In this document: piece by piece, positions 15,211-24,339 of the stretch | Layout of the letters: every line of letters begins with the position of its first letter | How positions within the stretch are numbered: position 1 is the first letter of the stretch | Assembly (NCBI GenBank): GCA_017998095.1 | Contig: JAGODU010000037.1 | Coordinates: 1-27,901, forward strand | From: Prolixibacteraceae bacterium | GTDB lineage: Bacteria; Bacteroidota; Bacteroidia; Bacteroidales; Prolixibacteraceae | Length of the DNA: 27,901 nt | Direction: 5' to 3' | Program-made: the position numbers and the translations under genes | The notes under the pieces: generated by a model | Databases searched by the model: none | What the model saw: the letters and a program-made list of their open reading frames with translations, nothing else | What the model was told of the DNA's origin: nothing

Positions 15211-16221
15211 ATGAAAAAATCAACTAAGCTCATAATCGGGTTAATCATTGCAATAAGCTTTGCAGCTGGTTTCCTAATTGGCATAATGTCAAATGTTAGT
15301 CCTGAAAAAGAATCAAATCTTGCCGGTACAATTGGAAAGATAAATAATTACAGAAATGTCAAGATATCTGATAATGATATTAAGCTTCGTAATGACTTAA
15401 TGAAAGATGAAAAGTTAATTAAGAAATATAAAGATTATTACAATTATCAATATTCAGTAAATGCAAGATTAGGTCTTGCTGTTGATGACGCTCTTGAAGC
15501 TTCAGCAAAAATCCCTGATTTTGCATCAGCCTATAATAAGGAGATTGGTGCTATAACAAATTTTAAAAATTTCCTTAAAGAAGCCAGAAAAGATTTATTA
15601 GCCATTTTATCAGTTCTTAATAATATTTATGAATCAGATCAAATTTCAATTTCATCATTACTGAATAATGCTAATAATTCAATAGCGCAAATAAGTTATC
15701 GCCAATCAGCAGTAACAGATTTCATCGCTATAATTGAATCATATTTGTCAGGAAAAAACAGCCATGACTATTCTCAACTTAAGAAAGCTCATGATATGTT
15801 GCTGATGAATCAGTTTACTAATGCAGTAATTTCTCAAAATAAGCCATTATTAAAATATCTTGACAACAAAAGTTTCTTTGCAACTACTACAGAATTTAAA
15901 AATGAATATGAGTTAGAAACGGTAAAATTCAAGAAAGCAATTAAAGATGAAATTTCTGTAGTTTTTACAACAGATATTGCAAATACTGATATTACGAACA
16001 CTGACATCATTAACACTGATATCATGAACACTGATATCATGAACACTGATATCATTAATACTGACATCATGAATACTGATATCATAAATACTGATATTAC
16101 GAACACTGACATCATGAATACTGATATCATGAACACTGACATCATTAACACTGATGTCATGAACACTGATATCATTAATACTGACATCATGAATACTGAC
16201 ATCACAAATCAGAATAATTAA
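15211..16221 (+). CDS. Membrane-anchored protein with C-terminal TDIxN pentapeptide repeats
   Basis: The function of this 336-residue protein is not recognised. It begins with a membrane anchor (about residues 7-27, [20 protein letters not shown]). A mainly helical region of about 220 residues follows, starting [12 protein letters not shown]. The tail, residues 254-333, is sixteen uninterrupted five-residue units of the form TDIxN with x = A, T, I or M; one unit has Val for Ile. The chain ends QNN. The next gene is a paralog that lacks this tail. The T-D-I spacing resembles that of pentapeptide-repeat proteins (small residue, D/N, large hydrophobic), so four turns of a square beta-helix are conceivable. 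The gene follows the anti-sigma gene and a copy of the putative ECF promoter, suggesting it is a target of that sigma factor. Confidence 0.75.
   Translation: MKKSTKLIIGLIIAISFAAGFLIGIMSNVSPEKESNLAGTIGKINNYRNVKISDNDIKLRNDLMKDEKLIKKYKDYYNYQYSVNARLGLAVDDALEASAKIPDFASAYNKEIGAITNFKNFLKEARKDLLAILSVLNNIYESDQISISSLLNNANNSIAQISYRQSAVTDFIAIIESYLSGKNSHDYSQLKKAHDMLLMNQFTNAVISQNKPLLKYLDNKSFFATTTEFKNEYELETVKFKKAIKDEISVVFTTDIANTDITNTDIINTDIMNTDIMNTDIINTDIMNTDIINTDITNTDIMNTDIMNTDIINTDVMNTDIINTDIMNTDITNQNN
15970..16209 (+). repeat. In-frame 15-bp tandem repeat, 16 copies
   Basis: Sixteen units of 15 bp with core ACTGATATCATGA encode the TDIxN tail. There is higher-order order: bases 16021-16080 and 16141-16200 differ at only 3 of 60 positions (120-bp offset), and about 30 bases from 15981 recur exactly at 16086 (105-bp offset). 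This indicates block duplication after the single units arose. Copy changes would keep the frame. Open antisense frames across it are by-products of the period. Confidence 0.95.
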
Positions 16222-16247
16222 TCCGTAATAAAAAAAATATAATCGCA

Positions 16248-16997
16248 ATGAAAACTTCATTAAAAATAATCATAGGAATAATTATTACCTTGAGCTTTGC
16301 AATTGGGTTGCTTATCGGAACTATTGTAAAAAGACAACCTGTAAACAAAAATGATATAGCGGGTACTATTGGAAAAATAAGCACTTATCGAGACTCAAAA
16401 ATCGCCTCTACGGACATTAACCTTCGTTCTGAATTACAAAGTAATAATTTAATGATGAGCCAATACCAGAATTATTATTCTTTTCAGTATACCAGCATTA
16501 ATGAATTGAAGACTGATATAGAAGAGGCATTAATTGCTTGTTCTTCATCAATAGATTTTAATGAAACAAATCAAAAAATAATCCAATCTATTACTGATTT
16601 CAAAAATATCCTGGATAAAAATTCAAAAGAAGTATTCAAGCTAGTAACTACACTCCAAAATTTTTCAGAATCCAATCAGGAAAACTTGGGTGTATTAATA
16701 AACAATGCAAGTAATGCTATAGCTCAAATTAACTATAAGGAAATTATTGTAGTTGACTTCCTTGAAGCTATAGAATCGTTCTTAATAAAAAATAATTACG
16801 AGAATTATCCCGGATTAATTTCAACTTATGATGTATTGCTGGATCATCAAATAAAGAGATCAAAGACGACTGGGAACAAACCTATGATAAAATACTTGGA
16901 AAATAAATTTCCAAATAAAATAAATCCGGAAAACCTAAATACTTCAATTGAAAGTGAAACAGCTTTTGAAGTAATAAATCATGGTCTTTATTATTAA
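16248..16997 (+). CDS. Membrane-anchored helical protein, paralog of the upstream gene
   Basis: This 249-residue protein has no recognised function. It has the same plan as its neighbour: a membrane anchor (IIIGIIITLSFAIGLLIGTI) followed by AGTIGKISTYRDSKI, then a helical domain. Shared blocks include the LINNASNAIAQINYKE segment ([16 protein letters not shown] in the other) and NKPMIKYLENK versus [11 protein letters not shown]. The repeat tail is missing; the end is ESETAFEVINHGLYY. Tandem duplication is clear, and the paralogs lie 26 nt apart. The next gene starts 43 nt on, so one transcript from the putative ECF promoter could cover all three. Confidence 0.75.
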   Translation: MKTSLKIIIGIIITLSFAIGLLIGTIVKRQPVNKNDIAGTIGKISTYRDSKIASTDINLRSELQSNNLMMSQYQNYYSFQYTSINELKTDIEEALIACSSSIDFNETNQKIIQSITDFKNILDKNSKEVFKLVTTLQNFSESNQENLGVLINNASNAIAQINYKEIIVVDFLEAIESFLIKNNYENYPGLISTYDVLLDHQIKRSKTTGNKPMIKYLENKFPNKINPENLNTSIESETAFEVINHGLYY

Positions 16998-17040
16998 AGT
17001 GCATGATAAATATTCAACTTAATGGGGCAAAAAGCTATAT

Positions 17041-20019
17041 ATGAAGAATCTTAACGGAAAAATAGTAAAATATATTTTTTCTTTAACAATCACTTTTTTA
17101 ATTTTTTCAAATGCTTCAGGGCAAAAAATAAACCAGTTCAAAACAAATGATTTTGAACTGGTCTATTTTGGCAAGAGATACTCTTTCCTTGTACCTTATG
17201 TTGCTTCTACTTATGAAAATGCAATCCTTTTTCATGAGAAAACATGGAATTATAAAAATCTCCACACCAATATTGTTTTAAATGACTTTTCCGATTATGG
17301 GCATGGCGGGGCAATTACAATGCCTGAAAACCAGGTATTCATTGGAGTAGAACCATACAATTTTTCATTCAGTATTATACCTTCTTACGAAAGACTACAG
17401 TGGTTGTTTAATCATGAACTTACCCATGTTACAATGGGAGATAAACCAAATAAAACGGATGAATTCTGGAGAAAGGTTTTTTTTGGTAAGATTAGACATA
17501 CTGAAAAAGCCCCAATAACAGCTCTCTGGAGTTATCTTACTGTACCCCGATGGTTTGCTCCAAGATGGTATCATGAAGGAATTGCATGCTTCATGGAAAC
17601 ATGGATGTCGGGAGGTTTAGGAAGAGCAATGGGCAATTACGATGAAATGTATTTCAGAAGTATAATTGCTGAAAAAAAGCCTGTTTATTCAGTCGTTGGA
17701 CTTGAGACCGAAGGCACAACAATTGACTTTCAGGTTGGGGCTAATTCTTATTTGTACGGTAGCCGTTTTGTAACTTATCTGGCAAACAATTATGGTTTAA
17801 ATAAATTGATAGATTTTTATAGCAGAACTGATGATAGCCGTCCTTTCTATGCTGCTCAATTCAAAAAAACATACAATAAAACAATTAGAAATGAATGGAA
17901 TAAATGGATTGATTTTGAATATGAATTCCAAAATAAAAATATTGAACAGATTAAACAATATCCTCTTTCAAACTTTAAACCGATAACTAAAGAACCTTTG
18001 GGCAATGTTTCAAGATTATATTACAATGAATCAACTCAAAAGATTTATGTTGCCATTAACCATCCGGGGAAAATATCTCAGATCGCTGAAATTGATAAAA
18101 AAACAGGATCTATAAGAAAAATATGCACTCTTGATTCTCCACAACTTTATTTCTCAACCTTCCTTACTTACAATAAATACGATGACAAATTATATATCAC
18201 TGAACAAAATCAGAATTACAGAAATTTAGTCGAAGTAGATATTAAATCAGGAAAAAAGAAAGTTTTAATTGATTTTACAAGAGCAGGTGATTTTGCCTTT
18301 AATCCAAAAGATAAAAGTATTTGGGCTATTAAACATGACAACGGGTATGCAATTCTGGTTAAGATTCCTGAACCATATAACAAAGTTATCCCAATGTATA
18401 CTGCTGAATTTGGCAAAGCATTATTTGATATTGATATTTCTCACGATGGAAAAATGCTTTCTTCATCTTTATCAGGAGTAAAAGGTGAACAATCACTTAT
18501 AATGTATAATATTGAAAACCTTGAGAATGGCAAAAAGGAATTTGTTCAAATTAAAGAACTTGAAGACAATACCCTTACTCAATTCAGATTTTCCAATGAT
18601 GATAAATATCTTATAGGGACATCATATTATACCGGCGTATCAAACATCTGGAGAATAAGTATTGAAAAGGGAGACTTTGAACTATTATCAAATACTGAAA
18701 CCGGTTTCTTTTCTCCCCTTCAAATCAGTGATGATTCAATTATAGTATTGAAATTTTATCGTGATGGCATGCTACCGGGTGTAATACCAATTGAAGTAAT
18801 TAATGATGCAAATTCAATTGAATATCTTGGCAATCTTGTTCATCAAAAAAATCCTGAAATTGAAGAATGGGCTTTAAATCCTGCATCCAAACTAAATATC
18901 GATTCACTGAAACTATTCGAGGGGAATTATAATATTCTGAAAGAAATGAAACTCGCCAATGCTTATCCTGAAATAGTAGGATTCAAAAAAACGGTTGCAT
19001 TGGGATATCATATAAACTTAAGAGACCCTATTGGATTGAGTGACCTTGATTTATTTATTGGATGTTCTCCATGGAGTAATTATGATGATAAACAAAAAAT
19101 ACATGCTCATCTGGATTGGAAATACAAATTTTGGAGATTAAATGCTTCTTATAATAAAACAAATTTTTATGACCTGTTTGGCCCTACAATGAGAAGCCGT
19201 GCAGGATATTCAGCCGGAATATCGTACGACAAAACAAACAGCTTAAAAAGCCCTCTAAAGTTTAATTATAATTTCAGCCTGGCTACTTTTGGAGGTCTTG
19301 AAGTTTTACCCCAATATCAAAATGTTAATGTAGATTCTCTGATAAACAACTTTCAATATGCAGATGCATCCTATCAAATATCTAAGATTCGTAAAACCCT
19401 TGGAGGAGTTGATGATGAAGCAGGGTATGAATGGAAAATATCAGCTTCATCTTATTTAGCAGGTGGCAATTTATTCCCAAATATTGTTTCCGAACAGTCA
19501 TGTGGTTTTATTGTACCTATAATGAGAAATACAAGTTTTTGGATAAGAAACAGTATAGGCCAAGCTTTTGGAGAAGAAAATTCAAGTATGTCAAAATTTT
19601 ACTTCGGAGGATTTCGCAATAATTATATTGACTGGCAAGAATCTGAACAGTACAGAAAAACGAATGCCTTCCCGGGAGTAAATATTGATGCAATACCTGC
19701 AAGAAATTTTATAAAAACTATGGGAGAACTGAATTTAAGACCCATTAGACTTGCAAATGTTGGTGCTACCTGGATTTATCCTACATATATAAAAACTTCA
19801 TTATTTGGCACACATTTACTTACTGATTTCTACAAACCAGATCTAACAAGAAATATTTTTAATGCCGGATTACAAATTGATATGCAAGTCGTTATGTTTT
19901 CTTACTTTAAAACTACCTGGTCTGCAGGTTATGCCTTAATGTTTGAAAATAAAATACCGGGCCAATCTACTGATGTTTCCGGGCAATTGATGCTATCTTT
20001 AAAACTTTTAGGAAATTAA
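17041..20019 (+). CDS. Secreted HExxH metallopeptidase with TolB-like propeller and C-terminal barrel
   Basis: This 992-residue exported protein has a signal peptide (residues 1-27, ending SNASG). An MA-clan peptidase-like region (about 30-310) has the zinc motif H125-E-L-T-H129 in WLFNHELTHV and a downstream WYHEGIACFMETWM with E179, a possible third ligand. Residues about 315-620 contain repeated YYNESTQKIYVA- and FAFNPKDKSIWA-like strands, fitting a TolB/WD40-type beta-propeller. From about 650 the pattern of alternating aromatic strands (INLRDPIGLSDLDLFIG onward) suggests an outer-membrane barrel similar to bacterial surface antigens, ending LMLSLKLLGN. Proteins of this overall build occur in Bacteroidota, but their role is unclear. 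It follows the ECF-linked paralogs, so envelope maintenance is possible. Confidence 0.75.
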   Translation: MKNLNGKIVKYIFSLTITFLIFSNASGQKINQFKTNDFELVYFGKRYSFLVPYVASTYENAILFHEKTWNYKNLHTNIVLNDFSDYGHGGAITMPENQVFIGVEPYNFSFSIIPSYERLQWLFNHELTHVTMGDKPNKTDEFWRKVFFGKIRHTEKAPITALWSYLTVPRWFAPRWYHEGIACFMETWMSGGLGRAMGNYDEMYFRSIIAEKKPVYSVVGLETEGTTIDFQVGANSYLYGSRFVTYLANNYGLNKLIDFYSRTDDSRPFYAAQFKKTYNKTIRNEWNKWIDFEYEFQNKNIEQIKQYPLSNFKPITKEPLGNVSRLYYNESTQKIYVAINHPGKISQIAEIDKKTGSIRKICTLDSPQLYFSTFLTYNKYDDKLYITEQNQNYRNLVEVDIKSGKKKVLIDFTRAGDFAFNPKDKSIWAIKHDNGYAILVKIPEPYNKVIPMYTAEFGKALFDIDISHDGKMLSSSLSGVKGEQSLIMYNIENLENGKKEFVQIKELEDNTLTQFRFSNDDKYLIGTSYYTGVSNIWRISIEKGDFELLSNTETGFFSPLQISDDSIIVLKFYRDGMLPGVIPIEVINDANSIEYLGNLVHQKNPEIEEWALNPASKLNIDSLKLFEGNYNILKEMKLANAYPEIVGFKKTVALGYHINLRDPIGLSDLDLFIGCSPWSNYDDKQKIHAHLDWKYKFWRLNASYNKTNFYDLFGPTMRSRAGYSAGISYDKTNSLKSPLKFNYNFSLATFGGLEVLPQYQNVNVDSLINNFQYADASYQISKIRKTLGGVDDEAGYEWKISASSYLAGGNLFPNIVSEQSCGFIVPIMRNTSFWIRNSIGQAFGEENSSMSKFYFGGFRNNYIDWQESEQYRKTNAFPGVNIDAIPARNFIKTMGELNLRPIRLANVGATWIYPTYIKTSLFGTHLLTDFYKPDLTRNIFNAGLQIDMQVVMFSYFKTTWSAGYALMFENKIPGQSTDVSGQLMLSLKLLGN

Positions 20020-20087
20020 ATAATTTCAATTTTATTTACCATAATAGAATTATTATTTGTAATTTGGGGATATAAATCAGTAAGTCA

Positions 20088-21056
20088 ATGAAGCGTTTTA
20101 GCATATTCATATTACTTATTTTCATATCTATAACTGTGAGTTATGGTAAGCAATTACCCAAATTAACTTTTTCCCCTCACTGGCTGCCTCAAGCTCAATT
20201 TACCGGTTATTACGTTGCTGATAAATTAGGATTTTATGAAGAGGAAGGTATAGATGTTGAAATTAAACATCCTTCGACTTCTGTTAATGTGGCTGAAATG
20301 CTCAAAAAAGGAGAATCTGATGTTATTTCCCTGTTTCTTACTACTGCCATATCATATAAAAATGAAGGATGTGATTTGGTAAATATTTGCCAAACTTCTC
20401 AAAATTCTGCTCTATTATTTGTATCTAAAAAAGAAAGGAACTATACAAGTCTTGCTGATTACAACGGTAAAAGGATTGGTGTATGGAAAAGTGGATTTGA
20501 CGAAGTGGGTAAAGCACTTATCCATTCAAATAATTACGAAGTTAAATGGATTCCTATTAATTCAACTGTAAATCTTTTTCTGTTTGACGGGATAGATGCT
20601 ATGACTGTAATGTGGTACAATGAATACCATCAAATTATTAACTCCGGATATAATGAAGATGAATTAAATACATTAATGTTTTCTGATTATGGCTACAATA
20701 TCCCGGAAGATGGCATATATTGCTTGAAAAATACTTACATTGAAAGGAAGGATGATTTGAAGAAATTTATAAAAGCTACGCTAAGGGGATGGGAATATAC
20801 GAAAACTCACAAAGAAGAAGCACTTAACATAGTCCTTGATATAATGAGAAAGAATCATGTTGCTACAAATAAATCACACCAGACATGGATGCTTGACAAA
20901 ATATTAAAATTGCTTGAACCAGGACAAAAAAATATAAAGGTTGGTGAACTTTTAGAATCCGACTTCAATAAAACTCAAGAAATTCTAATTGATGGAGGAT
21001 ATACCAATAAATATTATCAATTTGATGAGTTTTATAAACCATTAATCGATAACTAA
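20088..21056 (+). CDS. NMT1/THI5-type ABC substrate-binding protein
   Basis: This 322-residue protein has a signal peptide (MKRFSIFILLIFISITVSYG) and then the family opening LTFSPHWLPQAQFTGYYVAD and KLGFYEEEGIDVEIKHPSTS. That is the NMT1/THI5-like periplasmic binding fold used for pyrimidine precursors of thiamine, aromatic sulfonates, nitrate and similar ligands. No lipobox is evident. It is the first gene of a long same-strand group with a kinase, two STAS proteins, two further binding proteins and one permease/ATPase pair. It may deliver ligand to that transporter or report ligand presence to the kinase/STAS pair; the second idea is inference. The ligand cannot be determined. Confidence 0.85.
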   Translation: MKRFSIFILLIFISITVSYGKQLPKLTFSPHWLPQAQFTGYYVADKLGFYEEEGIDVEIKHPSTSVNVAEMLKKGESDVISLFLTTAISYKNEGCDLVNICQTSQNSALLFVSKKERNYTSLADYNGKRIGVWKSGFDEVGKALIHSNNYEVKWIPINSTVNLFLFDGIDAMTVMWYNEYHQIINSGYNEDELNTLMFSDYGYNIPEDGIYCLKNTYIERKDDLKKFIKATLRGWEYTKTHKEEALNIVLDIMRKNHVATNKSHQTWMLDKILKLLEPGQKNIKVGELLESDFNKTQEILIDGGYTNKYYQFDEFYKPLIDN

Positions 21057-21137
21057 TGACTCCATGTATAAGAAAATATGGAAGAAAACAATTCGGCGAC
21101 CTGATAATGTAATGTGTAACTTTTATTGACAGATAAA

Positions 21138-21545
21138 ATGGAGAAAAAGTTTATAGTCGAAAATCGTATTGAAGAGTTACCTTTGCTTTTCAGCAAGATT
21201 GAGGAACTGGGTGAAATGTGGAATCTTTCTCTGCCACTAACAATGAATATCAATCTTGTACTTGAGGAAGCAGTTTCTAATGTTATATTCTATGCTTTCA
21301 ATGATGAAAAGAGACATGAAATTATTATATTAGTTTCGTTGGAAAATGAAGTTCTTAAAATTGAAATTATTGATGATGGATTGCCATTTGACCCCACAAA
21401 CAGACAAATGCCTGATGTAACATTATCGGCTGAAGACAGGGAAATAGGAGGATTGGGAATATACCTCATAAAGCAGATAATGGATACAGTTGAATATGCA
21501 AGAGTAGATAACAACAACATACTAACATTAACTAAAAAAATTTAA
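21138..21545 (+). CDS. RsbW/SpoIIAB-like serine kinase (anti-sigma type, HATPase fold)
   Basis: With the ATG at 21138 the protein has 135 residues; an in-frame TTG at 21126 is less likely. The GHKL ATP-binding motifs are present: N-box LEEAVSNVIFYAF, G1 box IDDGLPFDP, and G2 box GGLGIYLIKQIMD. The last motif and the small size mark the RsbW/SpoIIAB group rather than sensor histidine kinases. Such kinases phosphorylate a serine on a STAS partner and bind either that partner or another target. The STAS gene follows after one base, so the two form a matched pair. No sigma factor lies in this operon, leaving the third partner unknown. Confidence 0.88.
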   Translation: MEKKFIVENRIEELPLLFSKIEELGEMWNLSLPLTMNINLVLEEAVSNVIFYAFNDEKRHEIIILVSLENEVLKIEIIDDGLPFDPTNRQMPDVTLSAEDREIGGLGIYLIKQIMDTVEYARVDNNNILTLTKKI

Positions 21546-21546
21546 G

Positions 21547-21876
21547 ATGGAAATCAAAAAAGAAAAAATCAAAGACTTTTGTGTTTTAATGATTGAAGGA
21601 AGAATAGATACAACAAACTTCAATCAATTTGAAATTGAAATAAACCTATTATTCAATAGCGGTGAAAAAAATTTCGTCTTTAATTGCGAAGGGTTGAATT
21701 ATATTAGCAGCTCAGGGTTAAGAGTATTTCTTATAGCTCAGAAAAAATCAATCTCCCTTAATGGTAAACTCCATTTGTGCAATTTACAACCCAATATTAA
21801 AGAGATATTTGATATTTCCGGATTCTCAAGCATCTTTAAAATATACGAAACACAAGAACAAGCTTTGGAAGCATAA
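21547..21876 (+). CDS. STAS-domain anti-sigma-factor antagonist (RsbV/SpoIIAA-like)
   Basis: These 109 residues form a single STAS domain. The phosphorylation-loop segment is NYISSSGLRVFL. By alignment with SpoIIAA (D-S-S-G) the target serine should be S55, two residues before G57. The C-terminal part has LCNLQPNIKEIFDISGFSSI, also typical. The gene starts one base after the kinase gene ends, so the products are probably made in equal amounts. In the known cycle, unphosphorylated STAS binds the kinase and releases its other target. A PP2C phosphatase would be needed for reset; none is seen in the window. Confidence 0.88.
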   Translation: MEIKKEKIKDFCVLMIEGRIDTTNFNQFEIEINLLFNSGEKNFVFNCEGLNYISSSGLRVFLIAQKKSISLNGKLHLCNLQPNIKEIFDISGFSSIFKIYETQEQALEA

Positions 21877-21913
21877 TCTGATTTGATTATATGATAATCA
21901 AGCAGGATATTAA

Positions 21914-22987
21914 ATGAAAGTCAAAAAAATAATAAATGGCATTCTGGCAATTGTATTAACCGGATGCATATTACTTATTTCAGATTCAAATAATCGGATT
22001 AAAAAAGAACAAGCTAACGTTATTCCGGATAAAGCTTCATTAAAAGAGGTAAATAAATTCGGCAAGAAACCTTATAAGTTTTCTTTTACTCACTATGTAG
22101 ATAGCCAAAATTCTGAAGAATGTGAAAAGGGACTTAGAGAAGAATTTGAAAGGCAAGGCTATAGAGAAGGAATAGATTACACTTTAAAAGAATTTAATTC
22201 TCAGGGTGATGTCTCCACATTAAATAGCATAGCAGAAACTATCGCCGCAGATAAATGGGATATAGTTTTTGCTTCTTCTACCCCTACCCTACAGGTTTTC
22301 TTCAAAAAAATTAAAAACTCTCCTATTGTCTTTACTAACGTAGGAGACCCGGTTCGTTCAGGAATAGGAGAATCATTTACTAACCATCCTCCAAATGTTA
22401 CAGGAGTTTCTACTTTAAGTGATTTTCCCGGATTAGTAAATTTCATTGTAGAAACTATGCCGGGAATAAAAAAAATAGGCACTGTTTATACTCCCGGAGA
22501 AATAAATTCTGTTATCTATACTGATGAATTAAGATTAGCTGCTGAGAAAGAAGGACTAACTTTAATTTCAGTACCTGCCAGCTCTGTATCTGAAGTTTCT
22601 GACGCTGCTCGATCAATGTCATCACGAGGAGTACAAGCTTTTGCTCAAATATCAGACAATCTTACAGGAAGTTGCAGCTCCACAATTATTAAAGAATCAT
22701 ATAACTCAGGGATACCTTTTTTTGCTTTTGTAACAGATCAAACAAAACAAGGAGCGGTTGCCTCTGTAGCCAGAGATTATTATGAAGCGGGTGCTGATGC
22801 TGCAAGAAAAGCAATAAAAATTTTAAATGGAGTATCTCCGGGTGATATTCCTTTCGAATTTGTTAAGAAAACAAAAATCACAATCAATAAAAAAGCTATG
22901 GAAGCTTTTGATATTGAGATCCCGAAAAAGTATTTAACACCTGATTTTTTGATGGATAGCGAAGATGATACTTCTGTTAATAAGTAA
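21914..22987 (+). CDS. ABC_sub_bind-type (TrpX-like) binding protein 1
   Basis: This 357-residue protein begins with a hydrophobic segment containing LTGC (C18), a possible lipobox, although more hydrophobic residues follow (ILLISD), so a membrane anchor is equally possible. The body matches the ABC_sub_bind family: DIVFASSTPTLQVFF, SPIVFTNVGDPVRSGIG, GTVYTPGEINSV, and the C-terminal YYEAGADAARKAIKILNG. Relatives (TrpX) bind aromatic amino acids such as tryptophan. It is paralogous to the protein encoded at 26080. Located between two STAS genes, it may serve the permease/ATPase pair further on. The ligand is unknown. Confidence 0.85.
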   Translation: MKVKKIINGILAIVLTGCILLISDSNNRIKKEQANVIPDKASLKEVNKFGKKPYKFSFTHYVDSQNSEECEKGLREEFERQGYREGIDYTLKEFNSQGDVSTLNSIAETIAADKWDIVFASSTPTLQVFFKKIKNSPIVFTNVGDPVRSGIGESFTNHPPNVTGVSTLSDFPGLVNFIVETMPGIKKIGTVYTPGEINSVIYTDELRLAAEKEGLTLISVPASSVSEVSDAARSMSSRGVQAFAQISDNLTGSCSSTIIKESYNSGIPFFAFVTDQTKQGAVASVARDYYEAGADAARKAIKILNGVSPGDIPFEFVKKTKITINKKAMEAFDIEIPKKYLTPDFLMDSEDDTSVNK

Positions 22988-23087
22988 CAGTAATTTGTTT
23001 AGTATTCTTTTTTAAAAAATATTGAGGAAAAAATATTACATATAGAATTTCTAAGATGAAAATTGAAAATATAGAATATCAAATATC

Positions 23088-24338
23088 ATGAATAATCTTG
23101 AAATAAGGCAGGAAACTCGTACTGATGAAATTCTGCTTTTTTGCAGCGGACGATTAGATGCAAATAGTGCCGGCCACCTTAATGATTTCATTGATCGTTT
23201 AATTCAGGAAGGACATTACAATATATCTTTGGATATGTCGGCTATTGAATACTTAAGCTCAGCCGGAATCAGATCTCTTGTAACTCAATACCGAAACTTA
23301 AACTCTATAAACGGTTATTTCATCGTTTCTGCTATGTCCAAAAACGTAAAGCAGGTTTTAGACATGGTAGGTATGTCTGCAATGTTGAGCAAAGCAAAAA
23401 GACATGATACTAATCCAATTGAAAACAAACTAATCAGGGAACTGCATTTCAATGGGCTGAAATTCAACGTTAAAACTGTAGATGAAAATAATAATTGTAT
23501 CGCTGAATTGTATGGTAATCCCGAATTAATTAAAACTTCTGAATATACAGAATCAGAAATGAGAGTAGTCCATTCTGAAAATAAACATTTTTCATTTGGA
23601 CTAGGAGCTATCGGAGATTCATTTTCTGAATGCAACAATCATTTTGGCGAATACATGATGCTTGGCAGAGATGTTATATATCTTCCATCCGACGGTTCGA
23701 AAAAGCCGGATTACATGACCAGCAAAGGACAACTCATAGCTACAATATCGGAACTTTATGGTTTGCACTTTGATGGAAATTTCTCTCACGTAATTCGCTT
23801 TGATCCTGAAAATAGCAAAAGCGCTTTTGGTATAAGCCTTATTATTGACGGACTATCTGAAATCCTTAATATCAATCAGTTTGCTTTTGTAATGATTGCC
23901 GAAAGTGCCGGATTAATTGGCATTTCTTTGAATTCTTCCCCAGTAAACCGGGAAAAAATCTTTACATATCCTGAAATAAAAGAAACAATCAATTTTACTA
24001 CTGAACCCGCTCATGTTAAAATGCTCACTATTTCAACCGGAATAGTATCGAAAAACAATAATGAACTAGTAAAAAAATTCCTGAGACCTTTAAAATCAGG
24101 ATCAGATACTTACAGTCACATTCACTCAGCAGTGTTTCAATATATTCCAATGAAAAAAAGTGAAATTGATTTGTATGAAACAACTAATTATCTGATTGAA
24201 AATATAGAATTGAAAGATGTACTTCATCTGGCAAATGATGACAGAGAAATTGTAGGATTGGGTGAAAGCCAGTTTTCTCAGGGAACATTATGGATTGTCC
24301 CTTTAAAATCAATTGAATTAACAGATAAAACACAATAA
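23088..24338 (+). CDS. STAS protein with large unrecognised C-terminal domain, coupled to the permease
   Basis: This 416-residue protein starts with a STAS domain (about 1-105). The phospho-loop is IEYLSSAGIRSLV, with S58 two residues before G60 at the predicted target position. Residues about 110-416 form a second domain I cannot assign. It contains FGLGAIGDSFSECNNHFGEY, then VIYLPSDGSKKPDYM and FSHVIRFDP. PP2C metal motifs (D-G paired with G-D) are not evident, so it should not be called a phosphatase. The permease start is one base after this gene's stop, implying translational coupling and a physical or regulatory link to the transporter. A 100-nt gap precedes the gene. Confidence 0.78.
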   Translation: MNNLEIRQETRTDEILLFCSGRLDANSAGHLNDFIDRLIQEGHYNISLDMSAIEYLSSAGIRSLVTQYRNLNSINGYFIVSAMSKNVKQVLDMVGMSAMLSKAKRHDTNPIENKLIRELHFNGLKFNVKTVDENNNCIAELYGNPELIKTSEYTESEMRVVHSENKHFSFGLGAIGDSFSECNNHFGEYMMLGRDVIYLPSDGSKKPDYMTSKGQLIATISELYGLHFDGNFSHVIRFDPENSKSAFGISLIIDGLSEILNINQFAFVMIAESAGLIGISLNSSPVNREKIFTYPEIKETINFTTEPAHVKMLTISTGIVSKNNNELVKKFLRPLKSGSDTYSHIHSAVFQYIPMKKSEIDLYETTNYLIENIELKDVLHLANDDREIVGLGESQFSQGTLWIVPLKSIELTDKTQ

Positions 24339-24339
24339 A

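Noticed and set aside
15970..16209. CRISPR array
   Set aside because: The repeats are 15 bp, directly adjacent without unique spacers, in frame with a gene, and no cas gene is nearby.
15834..16260. Two long antisense reading frames over the repeat tail
   Set aside because: Their products are just the reverse reading of the 15-bp repeat, which lacks stops in several frames. No start context or non-repeat conserved sequence supports them.
23088..24338. Calling the C-terminal domain of the STAS fusion a PP2C/SpoIIE phosphatase to complete the switch
   Set aside because: The paired Asp-Gly metal motifs of PP2C enzymes were not found. The GDS and SDG segments are not in a matching context.
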